In this document: one piece after another, positions 25,544 through 33,857 of the stretch
Numbering within the stretch: the first letter of the stretch is position 1
Layout of the letters: each line of letters begins with the position of its first letter
Assembly (NCBI GenBank): GCA_018712825.1
Contig: DVGG01000025.1
Span: 1 to 40,359 of the forward strand
Length of the DNA: 40,359 bases
Direction: 5' to 3'
Origin: Candidatus Faecousia excrementipullorum
GTDB taxonomy: Bacteria > Bacillota > Clostridia > Oscillospirales > Oscillospiraceae
The notes under the pieces: model-generated
Seen by the model: the letters and a program-made list of their open reading frames with translations, nothing else
What the model was told of the DNA's origin: nothing
Database searches by the model: none
Position numbers and translations under genes: made by a program

Positions 25544-27457
25544 ATGGAAACTCTCCAATCCTATGTGAGCCAGGGCGGAAAAACCCTGAAAAAATGGCTT
25601 GCTGAACCCAAAGTGCTGGCAGGTCTGGGGCTGCTGGGGGCGGCTCTGGGGGGCTTTTGCCTCAGTGCCGCCTCCCTGGCAGGCTATGCCCAGCCCTTTG
25701 CCGTGGCCCTGGTGCTGGTGCTCTCCGGCTGGCAGGCGCTGGCGGCGGCTATTGGCAGCTACATAGGCTATTTTCTTTTCTGGGGCAATTACGGGCGGCT
25801 GTGCCTGGGCTGGAGTCTGGCGGCCCTGTCCATGGCCCTGGCCTTTGGGGGAACGGTGCTGGCGCGGCAGGCCCCCCTCCTGATGCCTGCCCTGGGCAGC
25901 CTGATTGTGGCCTCCATCGGCACCCTGGGGCAGGCCATCTGGCAGATTCCCGGGCCGCCGGTGCCCATGTACCTGCTCCAGGTACTGCTGGCGGGGGGCT
26001 GCACCTGTATTTTCGGCCTGGTGCGGGAAAAGCGCACCCCCATTGCCATGTGGCTTGCCTGGGGGGTGGCGGTACTGGCTCTGGCCCAGATTATGCCCAT
26101 TCCCTATCTGGGGCTGGGGTATGTGGCCGCCGGAGCCCTGATGGTAGCAGGGGCCTTTCCCGGGGCGGCCCTGGCTGGTCTTGCCCTGGACCTGGCCCGG
26201 GTCACCCCGGTGCCCATGACCGCCGTCCTTACCGCCGGGTATGTGGTGCGGTTTCTTCCCATAAAGCAGGGACTGTTTTTGCTGCCGGGGCTTATGTATG
26301 TGCTGCTTATGAGCCTGTGGGGACAGGTGGACTTCTACCCCCTGCCGGGACTGGTACTGGGAGGAATTCTTGGGAGGTTCCTGCCCATGGTCACCGCCGT
26401 TCCCCACCGCCGGGGAGAAACCGGGGTGCTTCAGGTGCGGCTGGAGATGGTCTGCGGGGTACTGGCACAGACGGAGCAGCTCCTCAGTCAGGCAGAGGAC
26501 ACCCCAATAGACCGGGAGGCTCTGGTGGCCAGGGCGGCAGAAGCCGCCTGCCGGGGCTGCCCCTGCGGCCGCTCCTGCCGGGACAGCAAGCGCATTGCCC
26601 AGCTGCCTCCTGTCCTTCTCCAAAAGCCCCTTCTCTCCTCCCAGGAGCTGCCGGTGGTCTGCCGGAAAAGCGGCCGGTTTCTGGCGGAGCTGCGCCGGAG
26701 CCAAGGGCAGCTGCGCTCCATCTGCGCCGACCGGGAGCGGCAGCGGGAGTACCGGGGAGCGGTCATGCAGCAGTACCGGTTTTTGGAGGGGTATTTGCAG
26801 GAGCTGTCCGACACCCTGGGGCGGCGGCGGGAGGTAACCCCCAGCCTGTTCCGCCCGGTGATTTCTTTCTACGGCAACCGCCCCCAGGGGGAAAACGGGG
26901 ACTACTGCCAGGAGTTTCCCGGCATTGAGGACACCTACTATGTGCTTTTGTGCGATGGCATGGGCACCGGAGCCGGGGCGGTGGGGGACGGCCGCACCGC
27001 CGGGAGTATGCTCAAAAAGCTCCTTTCTTCCGGGTATCCCGCAGAATACGCCCTCAGGAGCCTCAATAGCCTCCTGGTGCTCACAGACCGTCCAGGGGCG
27101 GTGACCATCGACCTTGTGCAGCTGCACCTGAACACCGGCAAGGGCACCTTGTATAAGTGGGGAGCGGTGCCCTCCTATGTGGTTGGCTCCCTGGGGGTGC
27201 GGAAGGTAGGCTCCGCCACACCCCCTCCCGGCCTTTCCGTGACGGAGATTCAGGAGAGCCGGGAGGAAGTGAGCCTCCGCCGGGGAGAGTCTTTGGTGCT
27301 GGTGAGCGACGGAATCCCGGAGGAGGATGCTCAGCAGTGCTGCGCCCGGGGCCAGAGCCTCACACCCCCGGAGCTTGCCACCCAGCTGATTTCCCGTGGC
27401 GAACAATCCGGCCCCGACGACGCCACTGTGGTGATTGTCCGCCTGGAAAACCGATAA
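25544..27457 (+). CDS. spoIIE: Stage II sporulation protein E (PP2C-type phosphatase)
   Basis: SpoIIE dephosphorylates the anti-anti-sigma factor SpoIIAA at the polar septum, which activates sigma-F in the forespore. The 637-residue protein has about ten membrane helices (residues 24-285), a middle region with a Cys cluster (336, 339, 341, 345) and a C-terminal PP2C domain (about 440-635) with LLCDGMGTG (Asp471), VSDG (Asp589) and GPDDATVV (Asp625/626), so the metal site is complete. It is shorter than Bacillus SpoIIE (827 residues). The ribosome-binding site is GGTGAT rather than AGGAGG. It implies that the organism can sporulate or descends from spore formers. Confidence 0.94.
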   Translation: METLQSYVSQGGKTLKKWLAEPKVLAGLGLLGAALGGFCLSAASLAGYAQPFAVALVLVLSGWQALAAAIGSYIGYFLFWGNYGRLCLGWSLAALSMALAFGGTVLARQAPLLMPALGSLIVASIGTLGQAIWQIPGPPVPMYLLQVLLAGGCTCIFGLVREKRTPIAMWLAWGVAVLALAQIMPIPYLGLGYVAAGALMVAGAFPGAALAGLALDLARVTPVPMTAVLTAGYVVRFLPIKQGLFLLPGLMYVLLMSLWGQVDFYPLPGLVLGGILGRFLPMVTAVPHRRGETGVLQVRLEMVCGVLAQTEQLLSQAEDTPIDREALVARAAEAACRGCPCGRSCRDSKRIAQLPPVLLQKPLLSSQELPVVCRKSGRFLAELRRSQGQLRSICADRERQREYRGAVMQQYRFLEGYLQELSDTLGRRREVTPSLFRPVISFYGNRPQGENGDYCQEFPGIEDTYYVLLCDGMGTGAGAVGDGRTAGSMLKKLLSSGYPAEYALRSLNSLLVLTDRPGAVTIDLVQLHLNTGKGTLYKWGAVPSYVVGSLGVRKVGSATPPPGLSVTEIQESREEVSLRRGESLVLVSDGIPEEDAQQCCARGQSLTPPELATQLISRGEQSGPDDATVVIVRLENR

Positions 27458-27466
27458 GCCCAAAAA

Positions 27467-27618
27467 GTGAAATCAAAGGCTTCGCCTTTGGTGAAATGGA
27501 AAGCCTCCGGCTTTCCGTGAAATGAAATCCACCCACCGCCTCAGCGATTTCACCCGGGCGCAAGCCCGGATTTCACACCGGGAAGCGGTATTTCACCCAC
27601 CCGCAGGGTGGATTTCAC
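27467..27618. repeat. GTGAAAT hairpin array downstream of spoIIE
   Basis: Seven copies of a heptamer occur 20-26 bases apart: GTGAAAT at 27467, 27491 and 27517, then its inverse ATTTCAC at 27547, 27570, 27590 and 27612. Several intervals hold small perfect hairpins, such as AAAGGC-TTC-GCCTTT, GGAAAGCC-TCC-GGCTTTCC, CCGGGC-GCAA-GCCCGG and CCACCC-GCA-GGGTGG. The whole block is roughly symmetric. No gene is present in 27458-27694. Confidence 0.8.
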
Positions 27619-27621
27619 TAC

Positions 27622-27656
27622 AAAAATCCCCCGGAAGGAATTTCCTTCCGGGGGAT
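27622..27656 (-). terminator. Terminator of the PTS operon
   Basis: AATCCCCCGGAAGG and CCTTCCGGGGGATT form a 14 bp stem; the minus strand continues as TTTTTG. It ends the PTS operon and may also stop transcription arriving from spoIIE. Confidence 0.88.
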
Positions 27657-27694
27657 TGGTCTTTCCGTGGGCCAGAAAAACCCGGGTTATGGAA

Positions 27695-29209
27695 TTACTT
27701 TGCCAGCTTCTTGAACTCCTCGAACACGAACTGAACCTTGGGTCCAATGATGACCTGCACGGAGTTCTTGCCCGGGCGGATCACGCCGGAGGCGCCGGAG
27801 GACTTGATCTTAGCCTCGTTTACCAGCAGACGGTCCTTGACTTCCAGACGCAGGCGGGTGATGCAGTGGTCCATGGAGGCAATGTTGTCCTTGCCGCCCA
27901 GGCCTTCCAGAATCACCTGAGCCATAGCGGTGTAGTCGTTGTTAGCCAGCTCAATCTTAGCCTCTTCCTCGTTGTCGTCCTCACGGCCGGGGGTCTTCAG
28001 GTTGAAGGTCTTGATGGCGAACAGGAACACCAGGAAGAACACCACGAAGGCAGCGATGCCCATGGGGATGATCACCCAGGTGTTAGCAGCTGCGGGCAGG
28101 GAAGCGGAGAACAGCAGGTCGGTAGCACCGGCGGAGAAGCTGAAGCCAGCCCGGAAGCCCAGAGCCACGGTCACAGCGGCGAAGATGCCGTACAGCAGGG
28201 AGTACACCACGTACAGGGGGAATGCCAGGAACATGAAAGCGAACTCGAAGGGCTCGGTAACGCCGCACAGGAAAGCGGACAGAGCGGCAGCGCCTACGAT
28301 GCCGATGGTAGCCTTCTTCTTGTTGCTCTTGGCGGTCAGAACCATAGCCAGAGCGGCGCCGGGGATACCGAACATCATGCAGGGGAAGAAGCCAGCCATG
28401 TAGGAGCCGACGGACCAGTCGATGACGGTGCCGTTAGCCATGGTGCCGCCCTCAGTCAGGCCAGCCCAGTAAGCGGTCAGGTCGCCCATGCCGATGGTGT
28501 CGAACCAGAACACGTTGTTCAGAGCGTGATGCAGGCCGAAGGGGATCAGCAGACGGTTCAGGAAAGCGTACAGGCCAACACCCACAACGTCCAGGCTCTT
28601 GATGAAGTTGCCCACAGCCACCAGAGCGGAGAAGATGATGGGCCATACAAACAGCAGAACCACGGAAACAACGATGGAAACAACGCCGGTCACGATGGCG
28701 ACGGAGCGCTTGCCGGAGAAGAAGGCCAGGAAGTCAGGCAGCTTGGTGCCCTTGAACTTGTTGTAGCACAGAGCGCCGATGACACCGGACAGGATGCCGA
28801 TGAAGGGGTTGGCAATCTTGGAGAAAGCCACCTCGTTGGTGCTCTTGGGCTCGCACATAGAGGGAACAACAGCGGACACAGTGCCGGTGGACAGCAGGTT
28901 GGTGATCATCAGCCATGCGACCAGGCCAGCCAGAGCGCCGGTGCCGTTTTCCTCGTCGGAAAGGCCAACTGCAACGCCTATGGCAAACAGGATAGCCATG
29001 TTGTCGATCAGGGCACCGCCGGCCTTGATCAGGAAGAAGCCGATGGAGTATGCAACACCGGAGGTGGCATAGCCCAGGCTCTCAGCAACGCCAGCGCCCA
29101 TCATGTAGGCGGGGCAGAGCAGATAGCCGATACCCATCAGAATGCCGCAGATGGGCAGGACAGCGACGGGAAGCATTAAAGCTTTACCCAATTTCTGTAA
29201 ATTCTTCAT
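27695..29209 (-). CDS. PTS EIICB permease, N-acetylglucosamine type
   Basis: This permease imports and phosphorylates a sugar using phosphate passed from EIIA. The 504-residue protein has an EIIC membrane domain (1-400) with NRLLIPFGLHHALNNVFWF, SYMAGFFPCMMFGIPGAAL and GVTEPFEFAFMF, then the linker FNLKTPGREDD and an EIIB domain (about 425-504) with the phosphorylated cysteine Cys449 in MDHCITRLRL. The whole pattern is closest to NagP/NagE GlcNAc permeases by my reading; glucose specificity is not excluded. AGGAGG precedes the ATG. The 147 bp gap to ptsH shows no promoter or second antiterminator target. Confidence 0.92.
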   Translation of the reverse strand: MKNLQKLGKALMLPVAVLPICGILMGIGYLLCPAYMMGAGVAESLGYATSGVAYSIGFFLIKAGGALIDNMAILFAIGVAVGLSDEENGTGALAGLVAWLMITNLLSTGTVSAVVPSMCEPKSTNEVAFSKIANPFIGILSGVIGALCYNKFKGTKLPDFLAFFSGKRSVAIVTGVVSIVVSVVLLFVWPIIFSALVAVGNFIKSLDVVGVGLYAFLNRLLIPFGLHHALNNVFWFDTIGMGDLTAYWAGLTEGGTMANGTVIDWSVGSYMAGFFPCMMFGIPGAALAMVLTAKSNKKKATIGIVGAAALSAFLCGVTEPFEFAFMFLAFPLYVVYSLLYGIFAAVTVALGFRAGFSFSAGATDLLFSASLPAAANTWVIIPMGIAAFVVFFLVFLFAIKTFNLKTPGREDDNEEEAKIELANNDYTAMAQVILEGLGGKDNIASMDHCITRLRLEVKDRLLVNEAKIKSSGASGVIRPGKNSVQVIIGPKVQFVFEEFKKLAK

Positions 29210-29356
29210 TTTTTTCCTCCTATATTATGAAAAAGAAAACACTTGGGAACCTTGGCCTCCGGCAGCCGGGGCGGAAGGGCTGCTGCCCGCCTGCCCCAGC
29301 CGGGGAGGAAAGATTCCTATATCTTGCCGTCGGCCCACAACGGCAGGGGGACAAAG

Positions 29357-29614
29357 TTACAGGTTTTCCTTCAGGAAAGCCTGAAGCCCGGCAGCGGCAG
29401 CCTCCTCGTCGGGACCCTCACAGGTGACGGTCAGCTCCATGCCCTGCTTGGCAGCCAGGCGCATCACAGCCATGATCCGCTTGGCATCGGCCTTGCCGGT
29501 GGGAGCGGTGACGGTGACGGTGCTCTGGTAAGCGGCAGCGGCCTTTACCAGAAGACCTGCCGGTCTTGCATGCAGACCCAGGGGGTCAGCAATCACATGG
29601 GTAAATTCCTTCAT
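29357..29614 (-). CDS. ptsH: HPr phosphocarrier protein with Arg at position 46
   Basis: HPr carries phosphate from enzyme I to the EIIA domains on His15, seen here in GLHARPAG. The 85-residue protein is normal in length and aligns without gaps with Bacillus HPr. The regulatory serine (Ser46, phosphorylated by HPr kinase in Bacillota) is arginine: DAKRIMAVMRLAA instead of the usual KSIMxxMSL pattern. The transport function should be intact, but catabolite control through this protein should not. Its GAGGTG site lies in the last codons of ptsI, three bases away. Confidence 0.95.
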   Translation of the reverse strand: MKEFTHVIADPLGLHARPAGLLVKAAAAYQSTVTVTAPTGKADAKRIMAVMRLAAKQGMELTVTCEGPDEEAAAAGLQAFLKENL

Positions 29615-29617
29615 TGT

Positions 29618-31231
29618 TTACACCTCACTTTCGCACACCAGCTTCCGGGTTTCCAGAATCCGTCCAGGAGCCATGGAAAGCTCGGTGTAGCCCATTTTGA
29701 TAAAGGTTTCAGTCAGCTTGGGGTCGGCGCCCAGCTCGCCGCAGATACCGGCCCAGATGCCGGCGGCCTTGGCGCACTTGGCGATATGGCCCAGCAAGGA
29801 CATAACCGCAGGATGATAGGGGTCATAGAATTTCCCCAGATTGGCGTTCTGACGGTCCACCGCCAGGGTGTATTGGGTCAGATCGTTGGTGCCTACGCTG
29901 AAGAAGTCAGCTTCCAGAGCCAGCTGCTCTGCCAGCACCGCAGCGGCGGGGGTCTCCACCATGACGCCGATGGGAACCTCCCCCACAGGATGGCCTTCTG
30001 CAATCAGCTCCCGGCGGATGTCCATGCACAGGGCCTTGGCCTGCCGCAGCTCCCAGGGGGAAGCCACCATGGGGAACATCATGCTCAGAGAGCCGTAGGC
30101 GGAAGCCCGGTAAATGGCCCGCAGCTGAGGACGGAAAATGTCCTCCCGGGTCAGGCAGATCCGCAGACCCCGCAGACCCAGGGCAGGATTCTCTTCCTTG
30201 TCCAGGCCCAGGTAGTCCGCCTGCTTGTCGGCGCCGATGTCCAGGGTACGGATGACCACCGGACGGCCCTGCATAATCTCCGCCACCTTCCGGTAGGCGG
30301 TAAACAGCTCTTCTTCCGTGGGCAGGCTGTCCCGGCCCAGGTAGAGGAACTCGCTGCGCATCAGACCCACGCCCTCGGCGTCGCCCTTCATGGCCAACTC
30401 CGCATCCTCGGGGCTGCCGATGTTGGCGCACAGGAGAATCTGCTTGCCGGACTTGGTCACGCTCTTTCTGCCCCGGTAGGCCTCCAGAGCGGCACGGCCG
30501 GCAGCGGCCTCCTCCTTCTTCTTCTGAAGCATGGCGGTGGTTTCCGCATCCGGGTCAATATACCAGTTGCCGGTGAAGCCGTCCACCGCAACGATATGGG
30601 CGTTCTGGGCGTCCTCCAGAGAGATATTGGCCTGCACCAGGGAGGGGATGTTCAGCGTCCGGGCCAGAATGGCGGTGTGGCTGCTGGAAGAACCCTGCCG
30701 GGTGATGAAGGCCAGAATCCGCTCTCTGGGGAGCTGAATGGTCTCGCTGGGAGCCAGGTCCTCTGCAATCAGGAGGAACTCGCCCTCCGGCAGACGGAAG
30801 CCGTCGGCGCCGCAGAGGATGTCCGCAACACGCTGGGAAACGTCCCGGATGTCTGCGGCTCTTGCCTGCATATAGGCGTCATCCAGACCGGCGAACACCT
30901 GGGCAATCCCCTCGCCGCACTCGGAAGCGGCGGTGGCTGCGGGGGTGCCGGCGGCGATTTCCGCTGCCACAGCCTCCAGATAGTCCAGGTCCTCCAGCAT
31001 GAGCATCTGCACTTCCACAATGGCGGCCTTCTCCGCACCCAGCTCCTTCACCGCCTTTTCATACAGGGCAGACAGCTGCGCCTTGGCGGTGGCACAAGCC
31101 TCATTAAACTTTTCCTGTTCCTGCTTGGGGTCGCCGCTGGACACCGCAGCCTGACGCTGTGCCTTGCGGTAGACCACACCATTGCCGATGGCAACACCGG
31201 GGAACACCGGCAAACCGGAACCTTGTATCAT
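29618..31231 (-). CDS. ptsI: PTS enzyme I
   Basis: Enzyme I takes phosphate from phosphoenolpyruvate and passes it to HPr. The 537-residue protein, slightly shorter than the usual 570, has the N-terminal GLPVFPGVAIGNG, the active-site His185 in QGSSSSHTAILAR, and the TIM-barrel PEP-binding site with GLMRSEFLYLGR, RTLDIGADKQ, GTNDLTQYTLAVDR and the near-terminal cysteine in GICGELG. AAAGGAG precedes the ATG. The gene sits between EIIA and HPr inside the LicT-controlled operon. Confidence 0.97.
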   Translation of the reverse strand: MIQGSGLPVFPGVAIGNGVVYRKAQRQAAVSSGDPKQEQEKFNEACATAKAQLSALYEKAVKELGAEKAAIVEVQMLMLEDLDYLEAVAAEIAAGTPAATAASECGEGIAQVFAGLDDAYMQARAADIRDVSQRVADILCGADGFRLPEGEFLLIAEDLAPSETIQLPRERILAFITRQGSSSSHTAILARTLNIPSLVQANISLEDAQNAHIVAVDGFTGNWYIDPDAETTAMLQKKKEEAAAGRAALEAYRGRKSVTKSGKQILLCANIGSPEDAELAMKGDAEGVGLMRSEFLYLGRDSLPTEEELFTAYRKVAEIMQGRPVVIRTLDIGADKQADYLGLDKEENPALGLRGLRICLTREDIFRPQLRAIYRASAYGSLSMMFPMVASPWELRQAKALCMDIRRELIAEGHPVGEVPIGVMVETPAAAVLAEQLALEADFFSVGTNDLTQYTLAVDRQNANLGKFYDPYHPAVMSLLGHIAKCAKAAGIWAGICGELGADPKLTETFIKMGYTELSMAPGRILETRKLVCESEV

Positions 31232-31257
31232 AATGGTATGCTCCTTTCGAAAAACTT

Positions 31258-31743
31258 TTACTTGGAGAGAGTAATTACCTCATCGCCAGTCTTCACAGTT
31301 TTCCCCACATGGGGCTGAAAAACCGTGTAATCTCCGCTGTTGCACACAATCACCGGGGTGATGATGTCGTAACCCTCGGCCTTAATGGCCTCCGGGTCGA
31401 ACTCCATAAGCAAATCGCCCTTTTTCACCTTGTCGCCGTTCTTGGCATGGACGTGGTAGTGCTTGCCCTTCAGGTTCACCGTGTCCAGACCCACATGGAT
31501 GAGGATTTCTGCGCCGAAATCCGCCACCAGGCTCACAGCGTGACCGGTGTCGAACATCATGTCCACAGTGCCGTCGCAGGGAGCTACCACCCGGCCCTCA
31601 GAGGGCTTGATGGCGATACCCTTGCCCAGAATCTCCTGACCGAAGGTGGGGTCGCTGACCTGCTGAATCTCCACGGCCTCGCCGGCCACCGGTGCGCAGA
31701 TGGTGTCTGCGGCCTTTCCAAAAAGCTTGCTGAAAATACCCAT
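31258..31743 (-). CDS. crr: PTS EIIA component, glucose type
   Basis: EIIA-Glc accepts phosphate from HPr and hands it to EIIB. The 161-residue protein shows ICAPVAGEAVEI, DGTVDMMFDTGHAVSL (His68) and ILIHVGLDTVNL with the expected phosphorylated His83, then VKKGDLLMEFD. It is a free-standing domain that would serve the EIICB permease encoded downstream, which lacks its own EIIA. The ATG follows AAGGAAGGAA, 18 bp after licT. Confidence 0.95.
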   Translation of the reverse strand: MGIFSKLFGKAADTICAPVAGEAVEIQQVSDPTFGQEILGKGIAIKPSEGRVVAPCDGTVDMMFDTGHAVSLVADFGAEILIHVGLDTVNLKGKHYHVHAKNGDKVKKGDLLMEFDPEAIKAEGYDIITPVIVCNSGDYTVFQPHVGKTVKTGDEVITLSK

Positions 31744-31761
31744 TGTTGTTCCTTCCTTTTC

Positions 31762-32592
31762 TTAGCTTATGCACGCCCGGCGGATGCAAATGGCCAGATG
31801 TGCTTGTTCTTCCCTGGGAATCTGCCGCCCGGATTGGCGGGACAGGTATCCTGCGGTGGCTTCTGCACAGGCATAAGCCTCGGGATACAGCTTTTTCACC
31901 ACGTCCTCCAGCTCCGAGGAGCCCCAGCCGCTGGGGGTCTGGGAAAAGGCCTGCATGGCGATGAATTTCAAATCCACAATCAGCTGGTTATAATAAAGGT
32001 GGTTCTTGTTGAGGCACAGCCCCGGCCAGCCTTCAATAATGTCAATCATGGGCTGCAGCACCTGCACCACGTGCATGGTGGTGTTGATGGAGCTGTTGTA
32101 CTGGGCGTTTACCAGGTGCATGGCGATGCTGGCGGCCTCGTCCTCCGGCAGCTGCACACCCTCCTGGGCGGCAATCTGCTCCAGGGCGTACTGCCCCACC
32201 GCAAACTCACCGGGATAGAACACCCGCATCTCCGTCACCAGAGCATTGTGCAGCTGGATACCCCGGTGCACCCGCTCCAGGGCGAAATTCACATGGTCCG
32301 TAAGGGTCAGGTAAATGGACTCACTGAGCTGGCGGCCCAGCACGTGATCCGCATGGTCGATGATCCTGGTGCAAAGCTCCAGAAGGCGCACGGGAAGCTG
32401 GCTCAGCACGTCCTTGAAGCGGCTGAACTCCTCATCGCTTTCCATGCGAAAGACCTTTTCCGCATCCTCCGGGCGCAGAACGTCCCCCGCCCTGGAGCGG
32501 AAGCCCAGACCCTTGCCCATGGCAATCAGCTCACGGCCGCTGTCGTCCACGCAGCTGACCACATTATTGTTAATCGCCTTCAGAACCCGCAA
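31762..32592 (-). CDS. licT: BglG/LicT-family transcription antiterminator
   Basis: LicT-type proteins bind a leader RNA hairpin and prevent formation of an overlapping terminator; PTS phosphorylation of their PRD domains controls activity. The 276-residue protein has the RNA-binding CAT domain (AINNNVVSCVDDSGRELIAM, then GKGLGFRSRAGD) and two PRDs (about 65-170 and 175-276) with conserved histidines in IDHADHVLG and IAMHLVNAQYNSS. The start is TTG at 32592, supported by GGGGGA eight bases upstream and by alignment to the family N-terminus. Its own leader carries the target site, so the operon is autoregulated. Confidence 0.95.
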   Translation of the reverse strand: MRVLKAINNNVVSCVDDSGRELIAMGKGLGFRSRAGDVLRPEDAEKVFRMESDEEFSRFKDVLSQLPVRLLELCTRIIDHADHVLGRQLSESIYLTLTDHVNFALERVHRGIQLHNALVTEMRVFYPGEFAVGQYALEQIAAQEGVQLPEDEAASIAMHLVNAQYNSSINTTMHVVQVLQPMIDIIEGWPGLCLNKNHLYYNQLIVDLKFIAMQAFSQTPSGWGSSELEDVVKKLYPEAYACAEATAGYLSRQSGRQIPREEQAHLAICIRRACIS

Positions 32593-32612
32593 AACTGCTG
32601 TCCCCCTATAAC

Positions 32613-32670
32613 AAAAAAGACCAAATCCTACAAAACCGCATACCTTCTGCGCACACTTGTAGAACTTGGT
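32613..32670 (-). terminator. Leader terminator of the PTS operon
   Basis: On the minus strand ACCAAGTTCTACAA pairs with TTGTAGGATTTGGT (two G-U-type positions), followed by a six-T run. It overlaps the LicT target by three bases, so only one of the two structures can form. Confidence 0.88.
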
Positions 32671-32696
32671 TTTGCCTGCTTTACCAGTAACAATCC
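32668..32696 (-). promoter_or_regulatory. LicT/BglG ribonucleic antiterminator target (RAT)
   Basis: The 29-base site on the minus strand begins GGATTGTTACTG and ends GCAGGCAAAACC, matching the known bgl/lic RAT consensus at nearly every conserved position. It overlaps the 5' arm of the leader terminator, as the mechanism requires. Confidence 0.95.
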
Positions 32697-32721
32697 ATTG
32701 CTGTCCTTTATTTACAGTTAT

Positions 32722-32750
32722 AGTCTACAGAAGATTTTACAATTTGTCAA
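32722..32750 (-). promoter_or_regulatory. Sigma-A promoter of the licT-PTS operon
   Basis: On the minus strand, a perfect TTGACA (32745-32750) and TAGACT (32722-32727) are 17 bp apart. The transcript would start about 20 bases before the RAT site. Together with the RAT and terminator this accounts for most of the gap 32593-32916. Confidence 0.85.
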
Positions 32751-32865
32751 CAATTTTTGCCTGCCTGCCGGAATCTTTGGAACATCTCATAGCATTCCCT
32801 GTATATTTTTGTGCAATATGTTAAGCATCTATCCGCAGCTTTTCCCAACTTCCCGGAAATAGCCA

Positions 32866-32894
32866 TTGCCCGGGGGAATAATGTGTGGTATACT
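32866..32894 (+). promoter_or_regulatory. Sigma-A promoter of the tdh-kbl operon
   Basis: TTGCCC (32866-32871) and TATACT (32889-32894) are separated by 17 bp, 22 bases before the first start codon. Confidence 0.75.
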
Positions 32895-32916
32895 ACGGAC
32901 AAAGGAGGGCTTTTTT

Positions 32917-33834
32917 ATGCCACGGATTTTAAGCGCATTCAGCTCCCAGCTCACCGCCATGGGGCCCCGGGAACTGCTCTCGTCCATTGCCGCCTCGGAA
33001 GGGCGCACCATTCTCTGCGAAACCATCGGCTCCGTCATGCCCATGCTCATGGATGTGACCAACGCCGAGTTTGCCGCCGCCATGGGGGCAGACATTCTCC
33101 TTCTGAATATGTTTGATGTAAATAAGCCTCTGATTCAGGGGCTTCCCCCGGTCCCGCCGGAAGACACCGTCCGGGAGCTTAAGCGCCTCACAGGCCGGCC
33201 CATCGGCATCAACTTAGAGCCGGTGGAGGAGCTTCCCAAAGAGGAAGATAAGATGTGGGCCATGACCCCCGGTCGGATTGCCACCCTGGAAAACGCCCGG
33301 AAAGCGGCGGACATGGGTGTGAACATGATTCTTCTCACCGGCAACCCCGGCACCGGGGTGTCCAACGCCGCCATCGTCCGAACCCTGGAGCTTTATAAGA
33401 AGGAGCTGGGGGACCGGCTGGTGCTGGCCGCCGGGAAAATGCACGCCTCCGGCGTTCTCTCCGAGGGGGGCGAGCATATCATCACCCGGGAGGATATGGA
33501 AAGCTTTGCAAAGGCCGGTGCGGACATCATTCTTCTCCCCGCCCCCGGCACCGTCCCGGGCATTACCATGGAGTATATCAGGGGTCTGGTGGAGTACGCC
33601 CACAGCCTGGGTTGCCTGACCATCACCGCCATCGGCACCTCTCAGGAGGGAGCGGACACCGCCACCATCCGGCAGATTGCCCTCATGTGCAAGCAGACCG
33701 GCACGGATATGCACCATCTGGGAGACACGGGCTACTGCGGTATGGCCCTGCCGGAGAATATTCAGAGCTACAGCATTGCTGTGCGGGGCATCCGCCACAC
33801 CTATCACCGGATGGCCGCCTCCATTAACCGATAA
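32917..33834 (+). CDS. TIM-barrel-like protein of unknown function (DUF7916-type)
   Basis: The 305-residue protein has the alternating pattern of a TIM barrel: ILCETIGSVMPMLMDVTNAE, ADILLLNMFDVN, GRPIGINLEPVEE, MGVNMILLTGNPGTGVSN, LAAGKMHASGV, ADIILLPAPGTVPG and CLTITAIGTSQEGAD. I associate it with conserved proteins often found near PTS operons (DUF7916), but this assignment is from memory and no reaction is known to me. The ATG at 32917 follows AAAGGAGG. It is the first gene of an operon with tdh and kbl, so a role in amino-acid or aldehyde metabolism is possible. It is divergent from the PTS operon. Confidence 0.65.
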   Translation: MPRILSAFSSQLTAMGPRELLSSIAASEGRTILCETIGSVMPMLMDVTNAEFAAAMGADILLLNMFDVNKPLIQGLPPVPPEDTVRELKRLTGRPIGINLEPVEELPKEEDKMWAMTPGRIATLENARKAADMGVNMILLTGNPGTGVSNAAIVRTLELYKKELGDRLVLAAGKMHASGVLSEGGEHIITREDMESFAKAGADIILLPAPGTVPGITMEYIRGLVEYAHSLGCLTITAIGTSQEGADTATIRQIALMCKQTGTDMHHLGDTGYCGMALPENIQSYSIAVRGIRHTYHRMAASINR

Positions 33835-33857
33835 GAAGAAAGGTTGGATAAAAGATT

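Noticed and set aside
27467-27618. CRISPR array
   Set aside because: The repeated unit is only seven bases, changes orientation midway and the intervals are hairpins, with no cas genes nearby.
29210-29356. A second LicT target between ptsH and the EIICB gene
   Set aside because: There are small GC-rich inverted segments but no RAT consensus and no terminator with a U-run.
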